From: Rhodobacter sp.
GTDB lineage: Bacteria > Pseudomonadota > Alphaproteobacteria > Rhodobacterales > Rhodobacteraceae
DNA: 64,000 nt
Direction of reading: 5' to 3'
Assembly: GCA_020251025.1 (NCBI GenBank)
Contig: JADCDI010000001.1
Span: 1-64,000 of the forward strand
This document shows, piece by piece, positions 27,155 through 37,348 of this stretch (position 1 is the stretch's first letter; each line of letters starts with the position of its first letter). Both the position numbers and the translations under genes were made by a program. Below the pieces are notes generated by a model. That model was not told where the DNA came from. It was given only the letters and a program-made list of their open reading frames with translations, and did not search any database.

Positions 27155-28756
27155 CTAGCGGTTGCCGCGGATCAGATCTGCGGCCCGCTCGCCGATCATG
27201 ATCGACGGCGCGTTGGTGTTCGATCCCACCAGCGAGGGCATGACCGAACTGTCGCAGATGCGCAGCCCGTCGATGCCCCGCACGCGCAACTGCGGATCGA
27301 CGACGGCCATGTCATCCTTGCCCATGCGGCAGGTGCTGACCGGATGATATGAGGTGCGGCCGTACTGGCGGGCATAGGCCTCAAGGTCGGCCTGGGTCCG
27401 CACATCCCGGTCGGGAAAGCGGATGTCCTTGATGAATTTCTGCAAGGAGGGCTGGCTGAAAATCTCGCGGCTGATCTTCACGCCCGTGGCGGACATCCGC
27501 AGGTCATCGGCGTGGCCAAGGAAGTTCGGGTCCACAATGGGCGTGGCTGCCGGATCGGCGCTGCGCAGCGTGACAGAGCCGCGCGCCCTGGGGCGCAGGT
27601 TATAGCTGTTCAAAGTGATGCCCGACGCACCTTTCGGTACCGAAGGCACCCCCGCCTCGGCCCCCGCGCCACAAAGGAAATGGAACTGCAAGTCTGGGCA
27701 AGGTGCCGAACCGGGGCCGTTCGCATACCAGAAGGCACCACCTTCGACCACGTTCGAGGTGATGGGGCCGGAATTGAACAGGACATATTGCGCACCCGCC
27801 CATGCGGCCCAAAGCGGCCTGTTGTACTTGTCCAGGCTGTCGTGGCCCTTGAGTTCGGCCACAATGTCGATCCCGAAATGGTCGGTCAGGTTCTGACCGA
27901 CGCCGGGCAGGTCCTGGACAACGGTGATCCCGTGGCTTTTCAGATGCGCCGCCGGGCCGATCCCCGAAAGCATCATCAGCTTGGGGCTGCCGATGGCACC
28001 CGAAGTCACGATCACCCCGGACCCGGCGCGGACGGTGACGGGTGCGCCACCGGTGGAATATTCGGCGCCGACGGCCCGGCCCTTTTCGATCAACAGCCGC
28101 CGCACCAGGGCACCTGTGATCAGTGTCAGGTTCGGCCGTCTCAACGCGGGGCGCAGATAGCCCACAGCGGCCGAGCAGCGCCGGTTGCCGCGGATGGTCG
28201 TCTGGTAGATGCCTGCACCTTCCTGCTGCGGACCATTGAAGTCCGGGTTGTAGGGCATGCCGTATTCCTGGCAGCTTTGCACGAAGGCGCGGCTGGTCGG
28301 ATTGGGGTTGGGCAGGTTCGAAACACCCAAAGGCCCGTCCGTGCCATGCCAGCCGCCCGACAGGATCGTGTTGCCCTCGGACCGCAGGAAATACTTCTGA
28401 ATGTCCTGAAAGCCCCAGCCCTCGGCCCCTTCCGCGACCCAGCGGTCGTAGTCCGAGGGGTGGCCACGCGTGAAAATCTCGGCGTTGATCGAAGAGCCGC
28501 CGCCCAGGACCCTGGCCTGCGCATAGGGGATTTCGCGGTTGTTGGCGTGCTTCTGCGGCGCAGTGACCAGTCCCCAGGTCAGCGGGCCGGTGGTCATCCT
28601 GGCAAAGCCCACCGGCATATGGATGAGCGGGTTCCTGTCCGGACCTCCGGCCTCGATCAGACAGACCCTGGCCGAAGCGTCTTCGGTCAGTCGTGCAGCC
28701 AGAACGCAGCCTGCAGAGCCACCGCCGACAATCACATAGTCGAAGCCCTGCGCCAT
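27155..28756 (-). CDS. GMC family FAD-dependent alcohol oxidoreductase
   Basis: Glucose-methanol-choline oxidoreductase of 533 residues. The N-terminal FAD motif YVIVGGGSAGCVLAARL, the GMC signature around GGGSSINAEIFTRG, and the C-terminal active-site segment SYHPVSTCRMG (catalytic His) with VGSNTNAPSIMIGERAADLI are present. It oxidises a primary alcohol, probably to the aldehyde taken by the adjacent aldehyde dehydrogenase. No signal peptide, so cytoplasmic. The ATG at 28756 with AGGTGA in front is chosen over 28795; it starts 1 bp past the aldehyde dehydrogenase stop. Confidence 0.92.
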   Translation of the reverse strand: MAQGFDYVIVGGGSAGCVLAARLTEDASARVCLIEAGGPDRNPLIHMPVGFARMTTGPLTWGLVTAPQKHANNREIPYAQARVLGGGSSINAEIFTRGHPSDYDRWVAEGAEGWGFQDIQKYFLRSEGNTILSGGWHGTDGPLGVSNLPNPNPTSRAFVQSCQEYGMPYNPDFNGPQQEGAGIYQTTIRGNRRCSAAVGYLRPALRRPNLTLITGALVRRLLIEKGRAVGAEYSTGGAPVTVRAGSGVIVTSGAIGSPKLMMLSGIGPAAHLKSHGITVVQDLPGVGQNLTDHFGIDIVAELKGHDSLDKYNRPLWAAWAGAQYVLFNSGPITSNVVEGGAFWYANGPGSAPCPDLQFHFLCGAGAEAGVPSVPKGASGITLNSYNLRPRARGSVTLRSADPAATPIVDPNFLGHADDLRMSATGVKISREIFSQPSLQKFIKDIRFPDRDVRTQADLEAYARQYGRTSYHPVSTCRMGKDDMAVVDPQLRVRGIDGLRICDSSVMPSLVGSNTNAPSIMIGERAADLIRGNR

Positions 28757-28757
28757 G

Positions 28758-30254
28758 TCACCTGATCCAGTGGCTGCGCTTGCCGATCTCCACATGCACC
28801 GACTTGACCTGCGTGTATTCCTCGACGCCGTAGGTCCCTGCCTCGCGGCCCCAGCCGGATTGCCTGAACCCGCCCAGCGGCATTTCGGGACCGCCCGCCA
28901 TGATGCAATTGACCCAGAACCGTCCGGCCCGCACGCGGCGCGTTACAGTCAGCGCGGTGTCGATGTTCTTTGACCAAACGCTGGCGGCCAGCCCGTAGAC
29001 GGTATCGTTGGCCAGACGGATCGCCTCGTCCACCGAGTTGAAGGTGAACGAGGACAGCACGGGACCGAAGATCTCATTCCGCGCGATGGCCATGTCCGGC
29101 GTAACACCCGAGAAAAGCGTGGGCGCGATATAGCTGCCCTGCCCGAAATCCATCGCGGCCCCGCCCGTCAGGATCCTGGCCCCCTCGGCCTTGCCCTTCT
29201 CGATGTAGGACAGGATCGTTTCGTTCTGCGCATCGGTCGTGATTGCGCCCACCTGCGTGGCCTCGTCCAGCGGGTCGCCCACCACGATCTTCTTCATCTT
29301 CTGGACCAGGATCGCCTCGAACTCGTCTGCCACGCGGGCATCGACGATCAGGCGGCTGGAGGAGACGCAGCATTGCCCGGTGTTGAAGCTGTTCCCGAAC
29401 GCCGCACCATCGGCGGCATCTTCCAGATCGGCATCAGAAAAGACGATGATCGGGTTCTTGCCGCCAAGTTCCAGCCCCAGCTTCTTGAAATTGCTGTCAG
29501 CAGCCGCATGAACGACCGAACGGCCCACGGCGGTTGATCCGGTGAAGGACAGCATGTCCACGTCGGGATGTTCGCTCAGCGCCTGACCGATGCTGCGGCC
29601 CGACCCGGTGACGACGTTGTAGACACCCTTGGGCAAACCGGCCTCGGCCAGGATTTCGCCCAGGATCAGCGTGGTGGCGCTGGTCACCTCAGAGGGTTTT
29701 ACCACCATCGTGCAACCGGAAGCGAGGATGAAGGGGACACGTTCGCACAGGATCAGGAAGGGGAAGTTCCAGGGCGTAATCAGGCCGACGACGCCCACGG
29801 GTTCGCGCAGGACCATGCCGAAAAGGCCGTCGCCAAGGGAGTTGAAGCTGTCGCCGTGCAAAAGGCGCGCGGCCCCGGCGCCGACCTCGAAGCAGGCGAT
29901 GCAGTGTTCGATCTCGCCCCGGGCCTGCGAGATGGGCTTGCCGTTTTCCAGCACTTCCCAATAGGCGATCTCGTCGCGGCGGCGGCGAAGGATTTCGGCG
30001 GTGCGCAGAAGGACGCCCGCCCGTTCTGCCCCGGACAGCCCGGCCCAGCCGCGGTCCTCGAACGCGCGGCGGGCGGCGGCGACGGCGGCATCAAGGTCGG
30101 CCACCGTGCATCTGGGAATGCGCGTGACGGCGACGCCGTGACCGGGAGAGCTGCGTTCAAAAAGGTCGCGCCCGCCGTGCCAGCCACCATCCATCCAGAA
30201 GCCGAACTCACGCGGGGCAGGGGGCAAGCTGTGAAGTCTGGTCCGCTGATCCAT
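28758..30254 (-). CDS. NAD(P)-dependent aldehyde dehydrogenase
   Basis: ALDH superfamily enzyme of 498 residues: TPWNFPF at 160-166, SFTGSTAVGR (cofactor loop) at 236-245, catalytic base Glu262 in LELGGKNP and nucleophile Cys296 in NTGQCC, plus EIFGPVL. Length and motifs are complete. GGAGG precedes the ATG. It is the first gene of a two-gene unit with the GMC oxidoreductase, expected to convert alcohol to aldehyde to carboxylate. Operator d lies 42 bp upstream. Confidence 0.93.
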   Translation of the reverse strand: MDQRTRLHSLPPAPREFGFWMDGGWHGGRDLFERSSPGHGVAVTRIPRCTVADLDAAVAAARRAFEDRGWAGLSGAERAGVLLRTAEILRRRRDEIAYWEVLENGKPISQARGEIEHCIACFEVGAGAARLLHGDSFNSLGDGLFGMVLREPVGVVGLITPWNFPFLILCERVPFILASGCTMVVKPSEVTSATTLILGEILAEAGLPKGVYNVVTGSGRSIGQALSEHPDVDMLSFTGSTAVGRSVVHAAADSNFKKLGLELGGKNPIIVFSDADLEDAADGAAFGNSFNTGQCCVSSSRLIVDARVADEFEAILVQKMKKIVVGDPLDEATQVGAITTDAQNETILSYIEKGKAEGARILTGGAAMDFGQGSYIAPTLFSGVTPDMAIARNEIFGPVLSSFTFNSVDEAIRLANDTVYGLAASVWSKNIDTALTVTRRVRAGRFWVNCIMAGGPEMPLGGFRQSGWGREAGTYGVEEYTQVKSVHVEIGKRSHWIR

Positions 30255-30295
30255 GGGAACCTCCGGCGGAAAGGACGGTTGACAGGCTGCAATCG

Positions 30296-30313
30296 TGTAA
30301 CCGTGCGGTTACT
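30296..30313 (-). promoter_or_regulatory. Operator d of the catabolic regulon
   Basis: TGTAACCGTGCGGTTACT, with the strongest symmetry of the six: GTAACC-GTGC-GGTTAC. It lies between the end of the zinc alcohol dehydrogenase gene and the aldehyde dehydrogenase start, showing that the aldehyde dehydrogenase-GMC pair has its own promoter. Confidence 0.72.
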
Positions 30314-30319
30314 TTCTTG

Positions 30320-31366
30320 TCAATGGCCCGCCGCTTGAAGGATGCGGATCTGGGTCTTCAGATCACCCGGTCGGTCGGCAAGGCTGTCGAAGGCAGACTG
30401 GATATCGGCCAGCGCGAAGGTGCAGCCGGTGAAGGCTTCGGTACGGAAGCGGCCATGCGCGAGGAGGGTCAGGGCATCGTGCATGTCCTCGCCCATGCCG
30501 GCCACGCTGCCTTTCAGGCTGTTTTCCTCCAGCACGGTGCGCAGGATATCGACGGGAACGGTGTCGCCCGGTCCGGTGATGCCAAAGAAGGCGACATGGC
30601 CGCCCTTGCGGATCAGGTCGAAGGCCAGGGCGTATAGCCGGGGCGAGCCGGCGCTTTCGATCACCAGGTCCGCCCCGCGCCCCCCGGTGCGGGCCAGAAC
30701 CTCGGCCTTCAGGGCGGCGGGGTCGCTGATTGCAGCATCTGCGCCGACCGCAAGCGCCATTTGGCAACGCGCAGCGCTCAGGTCGGCCACGATGATCGGG
30801 GCCGCCCCGCACAGGCGCAGCATCTGCACATGCAGGTTGCCGATGGGCCCGACACCCAGCACCACGACCGACTGGCCGAATGACAGGCGCGCCTTGCGCG
30901 CGGCGCGTATCACGCAGGCGACAGGCTCGGCCAGCGCCTGCAGTTCGGGTGCCATACCGTCGGGAACCGGGATGACCAGGCGCGCGGGCACCACGACATA
31001 TTCGGCAAAGGCCCCGTCGCGGCCGATGCCCACCTGCGTCATCAGGGGGCAGTTCAGAATCTCGTTGCGGCGGCACCAATAGCAGGTGCCGCAGCCGATG
31101 TTGATATCGGCCACCACAGCCTGACCTTCCGTCAGGTGGCGAACATCCCTGCCGACAACCGCCACCGTGCCGCAGAATTCGTGTCCCGGCACCAGCGGCA
31201 GGCGGTCCGCCGCGTAGTGGCCGCTGAAGATATGCACATCCGTCCCGCAGATGCCGGTCCTGGTCACCCGGATCAGAACCTCGTCCCGGCCTGCGGCGGG
31301 GATGTCGACCTGTCGCAGGTCGAACTTGCGGGGTTCGACAAGGACGGCGGCCAGCATCTTGCCCAC
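30320..31366 (-). CDS. Zinc-dependent alcohol dehydrogenase, sorbitol dehydrogenase-like
   Basis: MDR-type dehydrogenase of up to 348 residues. Catalytic zinc ligands are seen in GICGTDVH (Cys) and PGHEFCG (His-Glu), the structural zinc site in CGTCYWCRRNEILNC, and the cofactor fold in VVLGVGPIGNL. It oxidises a sugar alcohol or similar secondary alcohol with NAD(P). The frame begins with GTG at 31366; ATG at 31357 is an equally possible start. It is the last gene of the importer operon, abutting a permease gene. Confidence 0.9.
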   Translation of the reverse strand: MGKMLAAVLVEPRKFDLRQVDIPAAGRDEVLIRVTRTGICGTDVHIFSGHYAADRLPLVPGHEFCGTVAVVGRDVRHLTEGQAVVADINIGCGTCYWCRRNEILNCPLMTQVGIGRDGAFAEYVVVPARLVIPVPDGMAPELQALAEPVACVIRAARKARLSFGQSVVVLGVGPIGNLHVQMLRLCGAAPIIVADLSAARCQMALAVGADAAISDPAALKAEVLARTGGRGADLVIESAGSPRLYALAFDLIRKGGHVAFFGITGPGDTVPVDILRTVLEENSLKGSVAGMGEDMHDALTLLAHGRFRTEAFTGCTFALADIQSAFDSLADRPGDLKTQIRILQAAGH

Positions 31367-31367
31367 G

Positions 31368-32309
31368 TCACTTCACCGTGCGCAGCTTGGACCGGTCGAT
31401 GGTCAGCGCGATGGCCACGATCAGCACCAGCCCGAAGACCATCTGCTGCTGTGTGGCCTGCACCCCGAAGTACAGCATCGAGGCGCGGATGACGGCCACG
31501 ATCATCGTGCCGATGGCGGTGTTGAGCACGCCCCCCACCCCGCCGGTCAGGGGTGTGCCGCCCACCAGCACGGCCACGATGGCCGGCAAGAGAAAGCCGT
31601 TGGCGATGGTCGGGGCACCACCGGACAGCTTGACGCTGAAGAGCAGGCCCGCGATGGCGGCCAGCGCGCCCGAGACCGCGAAGGCCAGCATCTTGTAGCG
31701 CGTGACATTCAGACCCGATGCGGCGGCGGCCAGTTCCCCTGCACCGACGGCCTTCAGCGCCCGGCCCAGCGTGGTGCGCCGTTCGATGAACAGGCAAACC
31801 GCAAGCAGTGCTGCGGCGATGAAAAGCTCGTTCGGGATGATGCCCGTGCGCCCGATCATCCAGCCGAACAGCGCATCGCGCTGGTCGGCATCCATGTTCA
31901 GCGCCCGGTTGCCCGACAGCCACTGCGCGGCCGAAAAGCACACGCCCCCCACCGCAAGCGTGGAGATGAACGACGGCACGAAAAGCCGTGTCGTTATGAA
32001 CCCCGACAGAAGGCCCAGGCCAAAGCCCAGGACCACGCAGAGTGCCGCCACCCAGAGCCCAAGACTGGCCAGATAGGCCGAAGCCACGACGGTAATCATG
32101 TTGGCCATGGACTGCGCCGAAAGGTCGATCCCGCCGATGTAGATGGCAAAGGTCAGACCAAGCGCCATGATGAACAGGGGCACGATGTCGCCCGCCAGCG
32201 ACAGAAGGTTTGCGGGCCTCAGGAAGTTCGGGTCGGTCATGCCGACAAAGGCCACCAGGACCAGAAGCGTGATCCAGGGGAAGTGCGGCTTGAGGCGTTG
32301 CAGGTCCAT
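31368..32309 (-). CDS. Sugar ABC importer permease, RbsC-like
   Basis: Permease of 313 residues of the CUT2 (ribose/xylose/autoinducer-2) type with 8-10 hydrophobic helices and the typical GGIDLSAQSM segment (about residues 52-61) and TPLTGGVGGVLNT near the C-terminus. Second of two permeases flanking the ATPase gene. Neighbouring genes suggest that its substrate is the carbon source of the regulon. Confidence 0.92.
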   Translation of the reverse strand: MDLQRLKPHFPWITLLVLVAFVGMTDPNFLRPANLLSLAGDIVPLFIMALGLTFAIYIGGIDLSAQSMANMITVVASAYLASLGLWVAALCVVLGFGLGLLSGFITTRLFVPSFISTLAVGGVCFSAAQWLSGNRALNMDADQRDALFGWMIGRTGIIPNELFIAAALLAVCLFIERRTTLGRALKAVGAGELAAAASGLNVTRYKMLAFAVSGALAAIAGLLFSVKLSGGAPTIANGFLLPAIVAVLVGGTPLTGGVGGVLNTAIGTMIVAVIRASMLYFGVQATQQQMVFGLVLIVAIALTIDRSKLRTVK

Positions 32310-32320
32310 CTTCTTGCCCG

Positions 32321-33826
32321 TCAGATCATGAAGTGCAGCAGGTCATAAAGCGTCGGCTTTGCCCCGGGCTTGCAATCAAACCGCTGCTGGATGGTGCCGT
32401 CCTTCAGGACGATGATGCTGTGGGAAAGACCGATCGCTTCTTCCAGGGTGTCGGCCACAAGGATCACGCCCACACCGTCATCCGACATGTCGCGGATCAT
32501 TTCGTAGACGTCTTCCTTGGCCCCGATGTCGAGACCCCGCGTCGGATGGTCCAGCAGCATGATGTCCGACCCGCCCGAGCGCCATTTCGACAATACGACC
32601 TTCTGCTGGTTGCCGCCCGACAGGTTGCCGCAATCGGCATATTCGGAATGGGCCTTGATCGACAGCCTGGCGATCCAGTCGCGCGCCAGCGCCTTTTCTG
32701 CCGCCACATTCAGAACCCCGGCGCGCGAATAGCGCCCCATCTGCGACAGCGTCATGTTCTCGTAGACGGTCATGCCCGCGACAATTCCCTCGACCTTGCG
32801 CTCACGCGGGACATAGCCGACACCAGCCGCCACGGCTGCCTGCGGATTGAACGTGCGGATCACGTTCCCCTTGATCTTCAGCGTCCCCGAAACCGGGGTC
32901 CGCATTCCGTAGATCGTGCGCAGGATCGCCTCGCGTCCCGCGCCTTCGGTTCCCACAAGGCACAGCACTTCGCCCGCGTGCAGCGTCAGGCTGATGTCCC
33001 TGATCCGCCCGGGAAGCGCGATCCCGTCCATCTCCAGAAGCACGTTCGCGGCATCGTAGGGTTTCTGGCGCTGCTCGCGGTAATACTCGCGGTCGACACT
33101 GCGGCCGACCATCTTGTGCTGGATCTGCCCGACCGTCGCTGCGCCGTGGGCGACGACATCCACCACCGCGCCATCCTTCATGACATAGATGCGGTCGGAA
33201 AGTTCCATCACCTCGTCCATCCGGTGGCTGACGAAGATGAAGGAGGCGCGCTTGGTCAGGTCGCGGACGATGGTGAAAAGCATTTTCACCTCATCCTCGG
33301 CCAGCACGCTGGTGGGCTCGTCCAGCAGGATCACCAGATCGCCGTCGACACGTTCTTCCAGCGTCAGGACTTTGGCCAGTTCCACCAGTTGGCGCTGCGC
33401 AAAGGACAGGGCCGAGGTGACGGTGGCCGGGTCGATATCAAGCTTGACCTTGGCAAGTTGCTGCCTTGCAGCGCTGGACATGGCTTGCCAGTTGATGACG
33501 CCAAGCCGCACGAACTGCTGTTCGTAGCCAAGAAAGATGTTCTCCATCACCGTCAGGTTCGGGATCAGCGACTGTTCCTGAAACACCATGCCGATGCCCT
33601 TTTCCATCGCCTGGCGCGGGTTCTGGAAGCGGACAGACTTGCCGTCGACAGAGATGGTGCCAGCGTCGGGCTGATAGGCACCGTAGATCACCTTCATCAG
33701 GGTGGACTTTCCGGCACCGTTTTCGCCGACAAGGCCGACGATCTCGCCACGCCTGATCTCGAAGTCCACGGCCTTCAGGGCATGGACCCCGGGGAATTTC
33801 TTGTCGACTGCCCTCAGTTGATACAT
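32321..33826 (-). CDS. Sugar ABC importer ATPase with two nucleotide-binding domains, RbsA-like
   Basis: CUT2 ATPase of 501 residues with two ABC domains. The first has a full Walker A GENGAGKS (about 35-42) and an unusual signature SFAQRQ; the second has a degenerate Walker A (GTEGAGREA), as usual in this family, and a good signature LSGGNQQK. It energises the two RbsC-like permeases on either side. It lies 10 bp after the first permease gene. Confidence 0.93.
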   Translation of the reverse strand: MYQLRAVDKKFPGVHALKAVDFEIRRGEIVGLVGENGAGKSTLMKVIYGAYQPDAGTISVDGKSVRFQNPRQAMEKGIGMVFQEQSLIPNLTVMENIFLGYEQQFVRLGVINWQAMSSAARQQLAKVKLDIDPATVTSALSFAQRQLVELAKVLTLEERVDGDLVILLDEPTSVLAEDEVKMLFTIVRDLTKRASFIFVSHRMDEVMELSDRIYVMKDGAVVDVVAHGAATVGQIQHKMVGRSVDREYYREQRQKPYDAANVLLEMDGIALPGRIRDISLTLHAGEVLCLVGTEGAGREAILRTIYGMRTPVSGTLKIKGNVIRTFNPQAAVAAGVGYVPRERKVEGIVAGMTVYENMTLSQMGRYSRAGVLNVAAEKALARDWIARLSIKAHSEYADCGNLSGGNQQKVVLSKWRSGGSDIMLLDHPTRGLDIGAKEDVYEMIRDMSDDGVGVILVADTLEEAIGLSHSIIVLKDGTIQQRFDCKPGAKPTLYDLLHFMI

Positions 33827-33836
33827 GGCAGCGCCC

Positions 33837-34802
33837 TCATTTCACGAAGCTGACCGACCGGCGATCGGTCGACAGCACGACCGCCACGATCACAAGAAGG
33901 CCCAGCATGCCGTCCTGCAGGTAATCGGGCAGGCCGATCACCACCATGCCGTTGTTGATAACGTTCACGATCAGCACACCGACGACCGTGTTCCAGACCC
34001 CGCCGATGCCGCCCCACAGCGCCACACCGCCGACCACAACCGAGGTGATCGAGATGAACATGAAATTCGCGCCCGAAACTGACTCGGCCTGCCCCAGCTT
34101 GGCGACCTGCAGGATCCCGGCCACGGCGTAGAAGACGCCCGCCAGAACAAACCCCAGGATCCGGACGCGGCGGACGTTCAAGCCCGAGGCATGGGCCAAC
34201 TCCTCGCCCCCGCCCACGGCATAGAAGTTGCGGCCAAGTGTCGTGTATGACTGGATGAACGAGGCCAGCAGGGTCAGAACGGCCACGACATAGACCATCA
34301 GCGGAAAGCCCGCGATGCGCCAGGTCAGAAGGGCGCGGAAGGTGTCGTCCTCGATCTTGACGATGTTGCCGCCCGTGAGCAGCACCGCGGCACCCGTACC
34401 CACAAAGCCCAGCGCCAGCGAGGCCATGAAGGAAGGGATGCGCAGGCGGACGTGGATCAAGCCGTTGACAAGGCCGATGAGCGCGCCAACCAGCAGAATG
34501 GCGGGAATGGCGAGCCAGCCACCGGTGGCCAGCGTGCCGCCGGTGGCAAGAAAGATGAAGCAGAACAGCACGGCTGTCAGGCCCACCGTTCCCTCCATCG
34601 ACAGGTCGATCGACCCCATGATGATGATAAAGGTCACGCCGATGGCAACCATCAGGGCCGGGGCGGCGGCGATGGCGATGCGGGCAAAGTTTCTTTGTGA
34701 CAGGAAGGCCGGGTTGACCAGCGCGAACAGGATCACAAGACCGACAAGAACCAGCAGGGGCGCCCAGCGGATCAGGCGGTCCCTGTCCAGAAGTTGTGAC
34801 AC
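33837..34802 (-). CDS. Sugar ABC importer permease, RbsC-like
   Basis: CUT2 permease of 321 residues, with the conserved [10 protein letters not shown] segment and a Gly-rich C-terminal [18 protein letters not shown]. The GTG at 34802 preceded by GGGGGGAGG is chosen; the longer frame to 34865 would have an uncharged, unlikely N-terminus. Together with the permease at 31368 it forms a heterodimeric channel. Confidence 0.9.
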   Translation of the reverse strand: MSQLLDRDRLIRWAPLLVLVGLVILFALVNPAFLSQRNFARIAIAAAPALMVAIGVTFIIIMGSIDLSMEGTVGLTAVLFCFIFLATGGTLATGGWLAIPAILLVGALIGLVNGLIHVRLRIPSFMASLALGFVGTGAAVLLTGGNIVKIEDDTFRALLTWRIAGFPLMVYVVAVLTLLASFIQSYTTLGRNFYAVGGGEELAHASGLNVRRVRILGFVLAGVFYAVAGILQVAKLGQAESVSGANFMFISITSVVVGGVALWGGIGGVWNTVVGVLIVNVINNGMVVIGLPDYLQDGMLGLLVIVAVVLSTDRRSVSFVK

Positions 34803-34883
34803 GCCTCCCCCCTTGGCGGCCCCTGCCGCCCTTTGGCAAAAGGGGCGGCCGACAGCGCCGGCCACCCCCGTTTGTGTGGTGAC

Positions 34884-35996
34884 TTACCTGTAAACGATGC
34901 CGCCGGCCGACAGACCCCAGCGGTCGTTCCAGTCGTACTTCGGCGTCGAGTCAAGATAGCTCTTCTTGAAGGCCTCGGCATCGGCCGGGGTGACGAGGAT
35001 CGAGGGGCCGTAGAACTCGCGGTGTTCTTTGGGCTCTTCAGAGGGCTTGAAGGCACCGATGGCGGCCTGGTGGGCAAGCGCCAGCGCAATGCCCCCGCCC
35101 CAATGCGGGTTGGTGAAGACCGTGGCCAGAAGCTCGCCCTTCATCACCAGATCCACCGCCTCGGGGTTGCCGTCGAAGGCGGTGATCGGCATGCCGGTTA
35201 TGCCTTCGGCCTTCAGGGCCTCGATCACGCCATAGGCCATGTTGTCGTTGGCGCAATGCACGCCCTTGATCTTGTCGCCATAGCGGGTGAGGTAGCTGGC
35301 CATCAGTTCAGCCGCCTTGGTCGTGTCCCAGTCGGCAGGCTGGGCATCCAGCAGTTCGATATTGGGATAATCCTTCAGCGCGTTCTTCAGGCCGTTCAGG
35401 CGCTCGATCGCCGGGATGTTGGCCGGGATGCCGCCAAGGTGCACAACGCCGCCCTCGCCGCCCATCTTGTCGAACAGGATGCGCGCCGCCTGCTCCGAGG
35501 GGGCCTCGCCCGACCAGGAGATATGGGCCACATAATTGTCGCCGATATCCCAGGGATGCAGGTCGTCGGTCTTGTTCCAGATCGTCGAGATATAGCCGCC
35601 CGCCTCGCGCACCGCTTCCACCACGGGGCGGGCGTTGGGGCTGTCGTTGGGGTCGCAGGCTATGGCACCCTTGCCCGAGTTCTTGGCAAGGAAGGCCTTG
35701 ATGTCGGCCAGCGACTTTTCCGACGAACCTTCGTTGATAAGGTTCGTCATGTCGTCCCTGCTCAGCCCGAGGCTTTCAACATAGGCCTCGCCGCCCGAAA
35801 CGATCGCGTTCCAGTAGGCCGAAGCGCGGTCACGGTAAGACCAGGCCAACGCCCAGCCACCCGAATCCGCCATGGCCGCACCGCGCCCGAACACGCCAGG
35901 CACCGCAGCCGTGGTCAGACCGGCCGCAGAGGCGAACAGGAAGTTCCGGCGGCTGATGGTTTCGCGTTGGATGAAATCCTTGATGAACGTGGACAT
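34884..35996 (-). CDS. Periplasmic sugar-binding protein (LacI/ribose-binding type) with Tat signal
   Basis: Solute-binding protein of 370 residues. The N-terminus carries the twin-arginine motif SRRNFLF (about residues 16-22) followed by a hydrophobic stretch and a likely cleavage after AMA, so it is probably exported folded by the Tat route. The mature domain is of the periplasmic-binding/LacI type (GIPANIPAIERLNGL, GVHCANDNMAYGVIEAL, AFDGNPEAVDL). First gene of the operon binding protein, permease, ATPase, permease, zinc alcohol dehydrogenase. GGGAGGAAA precedes the ATG and operator e lies about 95 bp upstream. Ligand unknown. Confidence 0.92.
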   Translation of the reverse strand: MSTFIKDFIQRETISRRNFLFASAAGLTTAAVPGVFGRGAAMADSGGWALAWSYRDRASAYWNAIVSGGEAYVESLGLSRDDMTNLINEGSSEKSLADIKAFLAKNSGKGAIACDPNDSPNARPVVEAVREAGGYISTIWNKTDDLHPWDIGDNYVAHISWSGEAPSEQAARILFDKMGGEGGVVHLGGIPANIPAIERLNGLKNALKDYPNIELLDAQPADWDTTKAAELMASYLTRYGDKIKGVHCANDNMAYGVIEALKAEGITGMPITAFDGNPEAVDLVMKGELLATVFTNPHWGGGIALALAHQAAIGAFKPSEEPKEHREFYGPSILVTPADAEAFKKSYLDSTPKYDWNDRWGLSAGGIVYR

Positions 35997-36091
35997 TGGT
36001 TTCCTCCCGGTTTTTCCAGATCTGTGCCACCCATTCGTGGCCGAGGCTTCAGCGTTACGAGAAGGGTCAGCGACCCCGTCCGCTCTCGATA

Positions 36092-36109
36092 ATGCACTAA
36101 CTGGTTACT
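36092..36109. promoter_or_regulatory. Operator e of the catabolic regulon
   Basis: ATGCACTAACTGGTTACT in the region between the divergent binding-protein gene and tetR gene. It contains the palindrome TAAC-TG-GTTA. A site here could control both the importer operon and tetR itself. Confidence 0.7.
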
Positions 36110-36246
36110 TTTCTGGCAAGGTGTGAGTCAAGAGAATTCTTCGGGCGCTGCTGCACAGTTTCCGCGCAGATTCTGTTTTGACGAACTTGCGAAGGTGCGT
36201 GTAAGCAGGTTGAACGCCTTTGTCAGAACGCCGCAGCCGGAAGACC

Positions 36247-36915
36247 ATGGACCAAGCGACAGACGCACCGACTGAGCCTGCCGGAGCCAGGGCAAAACCG
36301 CGCGTGCGCGATGCCGAGGCGACGAAGGCACGCATCCTTGACGCCGCCAAGCGTGAGTTCGCCAAGAACGGACTGGGCGGGGCGCGCGTTGACGTGATCG
36401 CCGAAAAGGCCCGTGCCAACAAGCGGATGATCTACCACTACTTCGGATCGAAGGAGGGTCTGTTCCAGACGATCCTGGAGAACGCCTATGTCGACATCCG
36501 CACCGCCGAGCAAAAGCTGAATCTGGATCATCTGGCCCCCAGGGAGGCGCTGGAGCGTCTGGTACGCTTTACCTGGGACTACTACCTGAAAAACCCCGAA
36601 TTCATTACCCTGGTCAACAGTGAGAACCTGCACCGCGCCAGGCACCTGAAGAAATCCGAGGTGATCAAGATCGTAAGCCGCAAACTCGTCTCGATGGTGG
36701 GCAGCATCCTGGAGCGCGGCGTCGCCTCGGGCGATTTCCGCGCCGGGATCGATCCGGTCCAGTTGAACATCACCATCGCTGCAATCGGATATTACTACCT
36801 GACCAACCGCTTTACCGGGTCGATCGTTTTCGAACGTGATCTGATGGCAAAACCGGCGCTGGAAGAGCGTCTTCGCTTCAACATCGATACGATCCTGCGG
36901 CTGGTCGCGGCCTGA
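36247..36915 (+). CDS. TetR family transcriptional regulator, likely regulator of the catabolic locus
   Basis: TetR-type repressor of 222 residues. The N-terminal helix-turn-helix domain spans roughly residues 20-70 (ATKARILDAAKREFA, then MIYHYFGSKEGLF, the recognition-helix region), and the C-terminal ligand domain follows. The frame can be read from a TTG at 36220, but ATG 36247 after GGAAG is preferred. It is the only regulator gene within 18-39 kb and lies in the middle of units that share the 18-bp operator, so control by it is likely, with an intermediate (perhaps an acyl-CoA) as inducer; that is inference. Confidence 0.9.
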   Translation: MDQATDAPTEPAGARAKPRVRDAEATKARILDAAKREFAKNGLGGARVDVIAEKARANKRMIYHYFGSKEGLFQTILENAYVDIRTAEQKLNLDHLAPREALERLVRFTWDYYLKNPEFITLVNSENLHRARHLKKSEVIKIVSRKLVSMVGSILERGVASGDFRAGIDPVQLNITIAAIGYYYLTNRFTGSIVFERDLMAKPALEERLRFNIDTILRLVAA

Positions 36916-36919
36916 AGAC

Positions 36920-37348
36920 TCAAACGTCCCAGCCAAGGCCAAGCGCCCGCAGTCCGGCTTCGGCGCAGGCAACATCTTCGGGCTCCTGCGCGCCGGACGC
37001 GCCGATACCGCCCACCACCTTGCCGTCATGCACGATGGGCAACCCTCCGCCCCAGGGCAGCAGCCGCTGCCGCGTGGACAAGCCAAGGGTCAGCGACGGA
37101 CGCGCTGCCATGCGCTCGGCATAGGCCGCAGTGGCGCGCCGCATCGTCGCGGCGGTATAGGCCTTGTCTTCGGCAAAGGTCAGGATCGGCGGCGTTGCCC
37201 CCTCCATCCGGGCCGAGGCCAGCGTGTGGCCCTGTGCATCGACCACGCAGACAGCAACGCAAAAGCCCTGCCGCGCCGCCTCGGCCAGTGCCGCCCCGAC
37301 GATCCGCAGCGCCGATGTGCTGGAAAGGCTTGCCATGTGAACGATCAT
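36920..37348 (-). CDS. HbpS-like / GlcG family protein (DUF336)
   Basis: A 142-residue protein of the heme-binding HbpS/GlcG family, seen in SALRIVGAALAEAARQGFCVAVCVVDAQGHTL and the C-terminal GGLPIVHDGKVVGGIGASGA. Members occur in glycolate, propanediol and aromatic catabolic operons; their biochemical role is often unknown. The start overlaps the stop of the preceding dehydrogenase gene (ATGA). Convergent with tetR, with only 4 bp between the two stops. Confidence 0.85.
   Translation of the reverse strand: MIVHMASLSSTSALRIVGAALAEAARQGFCVAVCVVDAQGHTLASARMEGATPPILTFAEDKAYTAATMRRATAAYAERMAARPSLTLGLSTRQRLLPWGGGLPIVHDGKVVGGIGASGAQEPEDVACAEAGLRALGLGWDV

Noticed and set aside
31368-35996. Naming the importer as the ribose transporter RbsABC
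   Set aside because: CUT2 importers share this layout for many ligands, and no ribokinase or pyranase gene is near; the neighbours point to another substrate.
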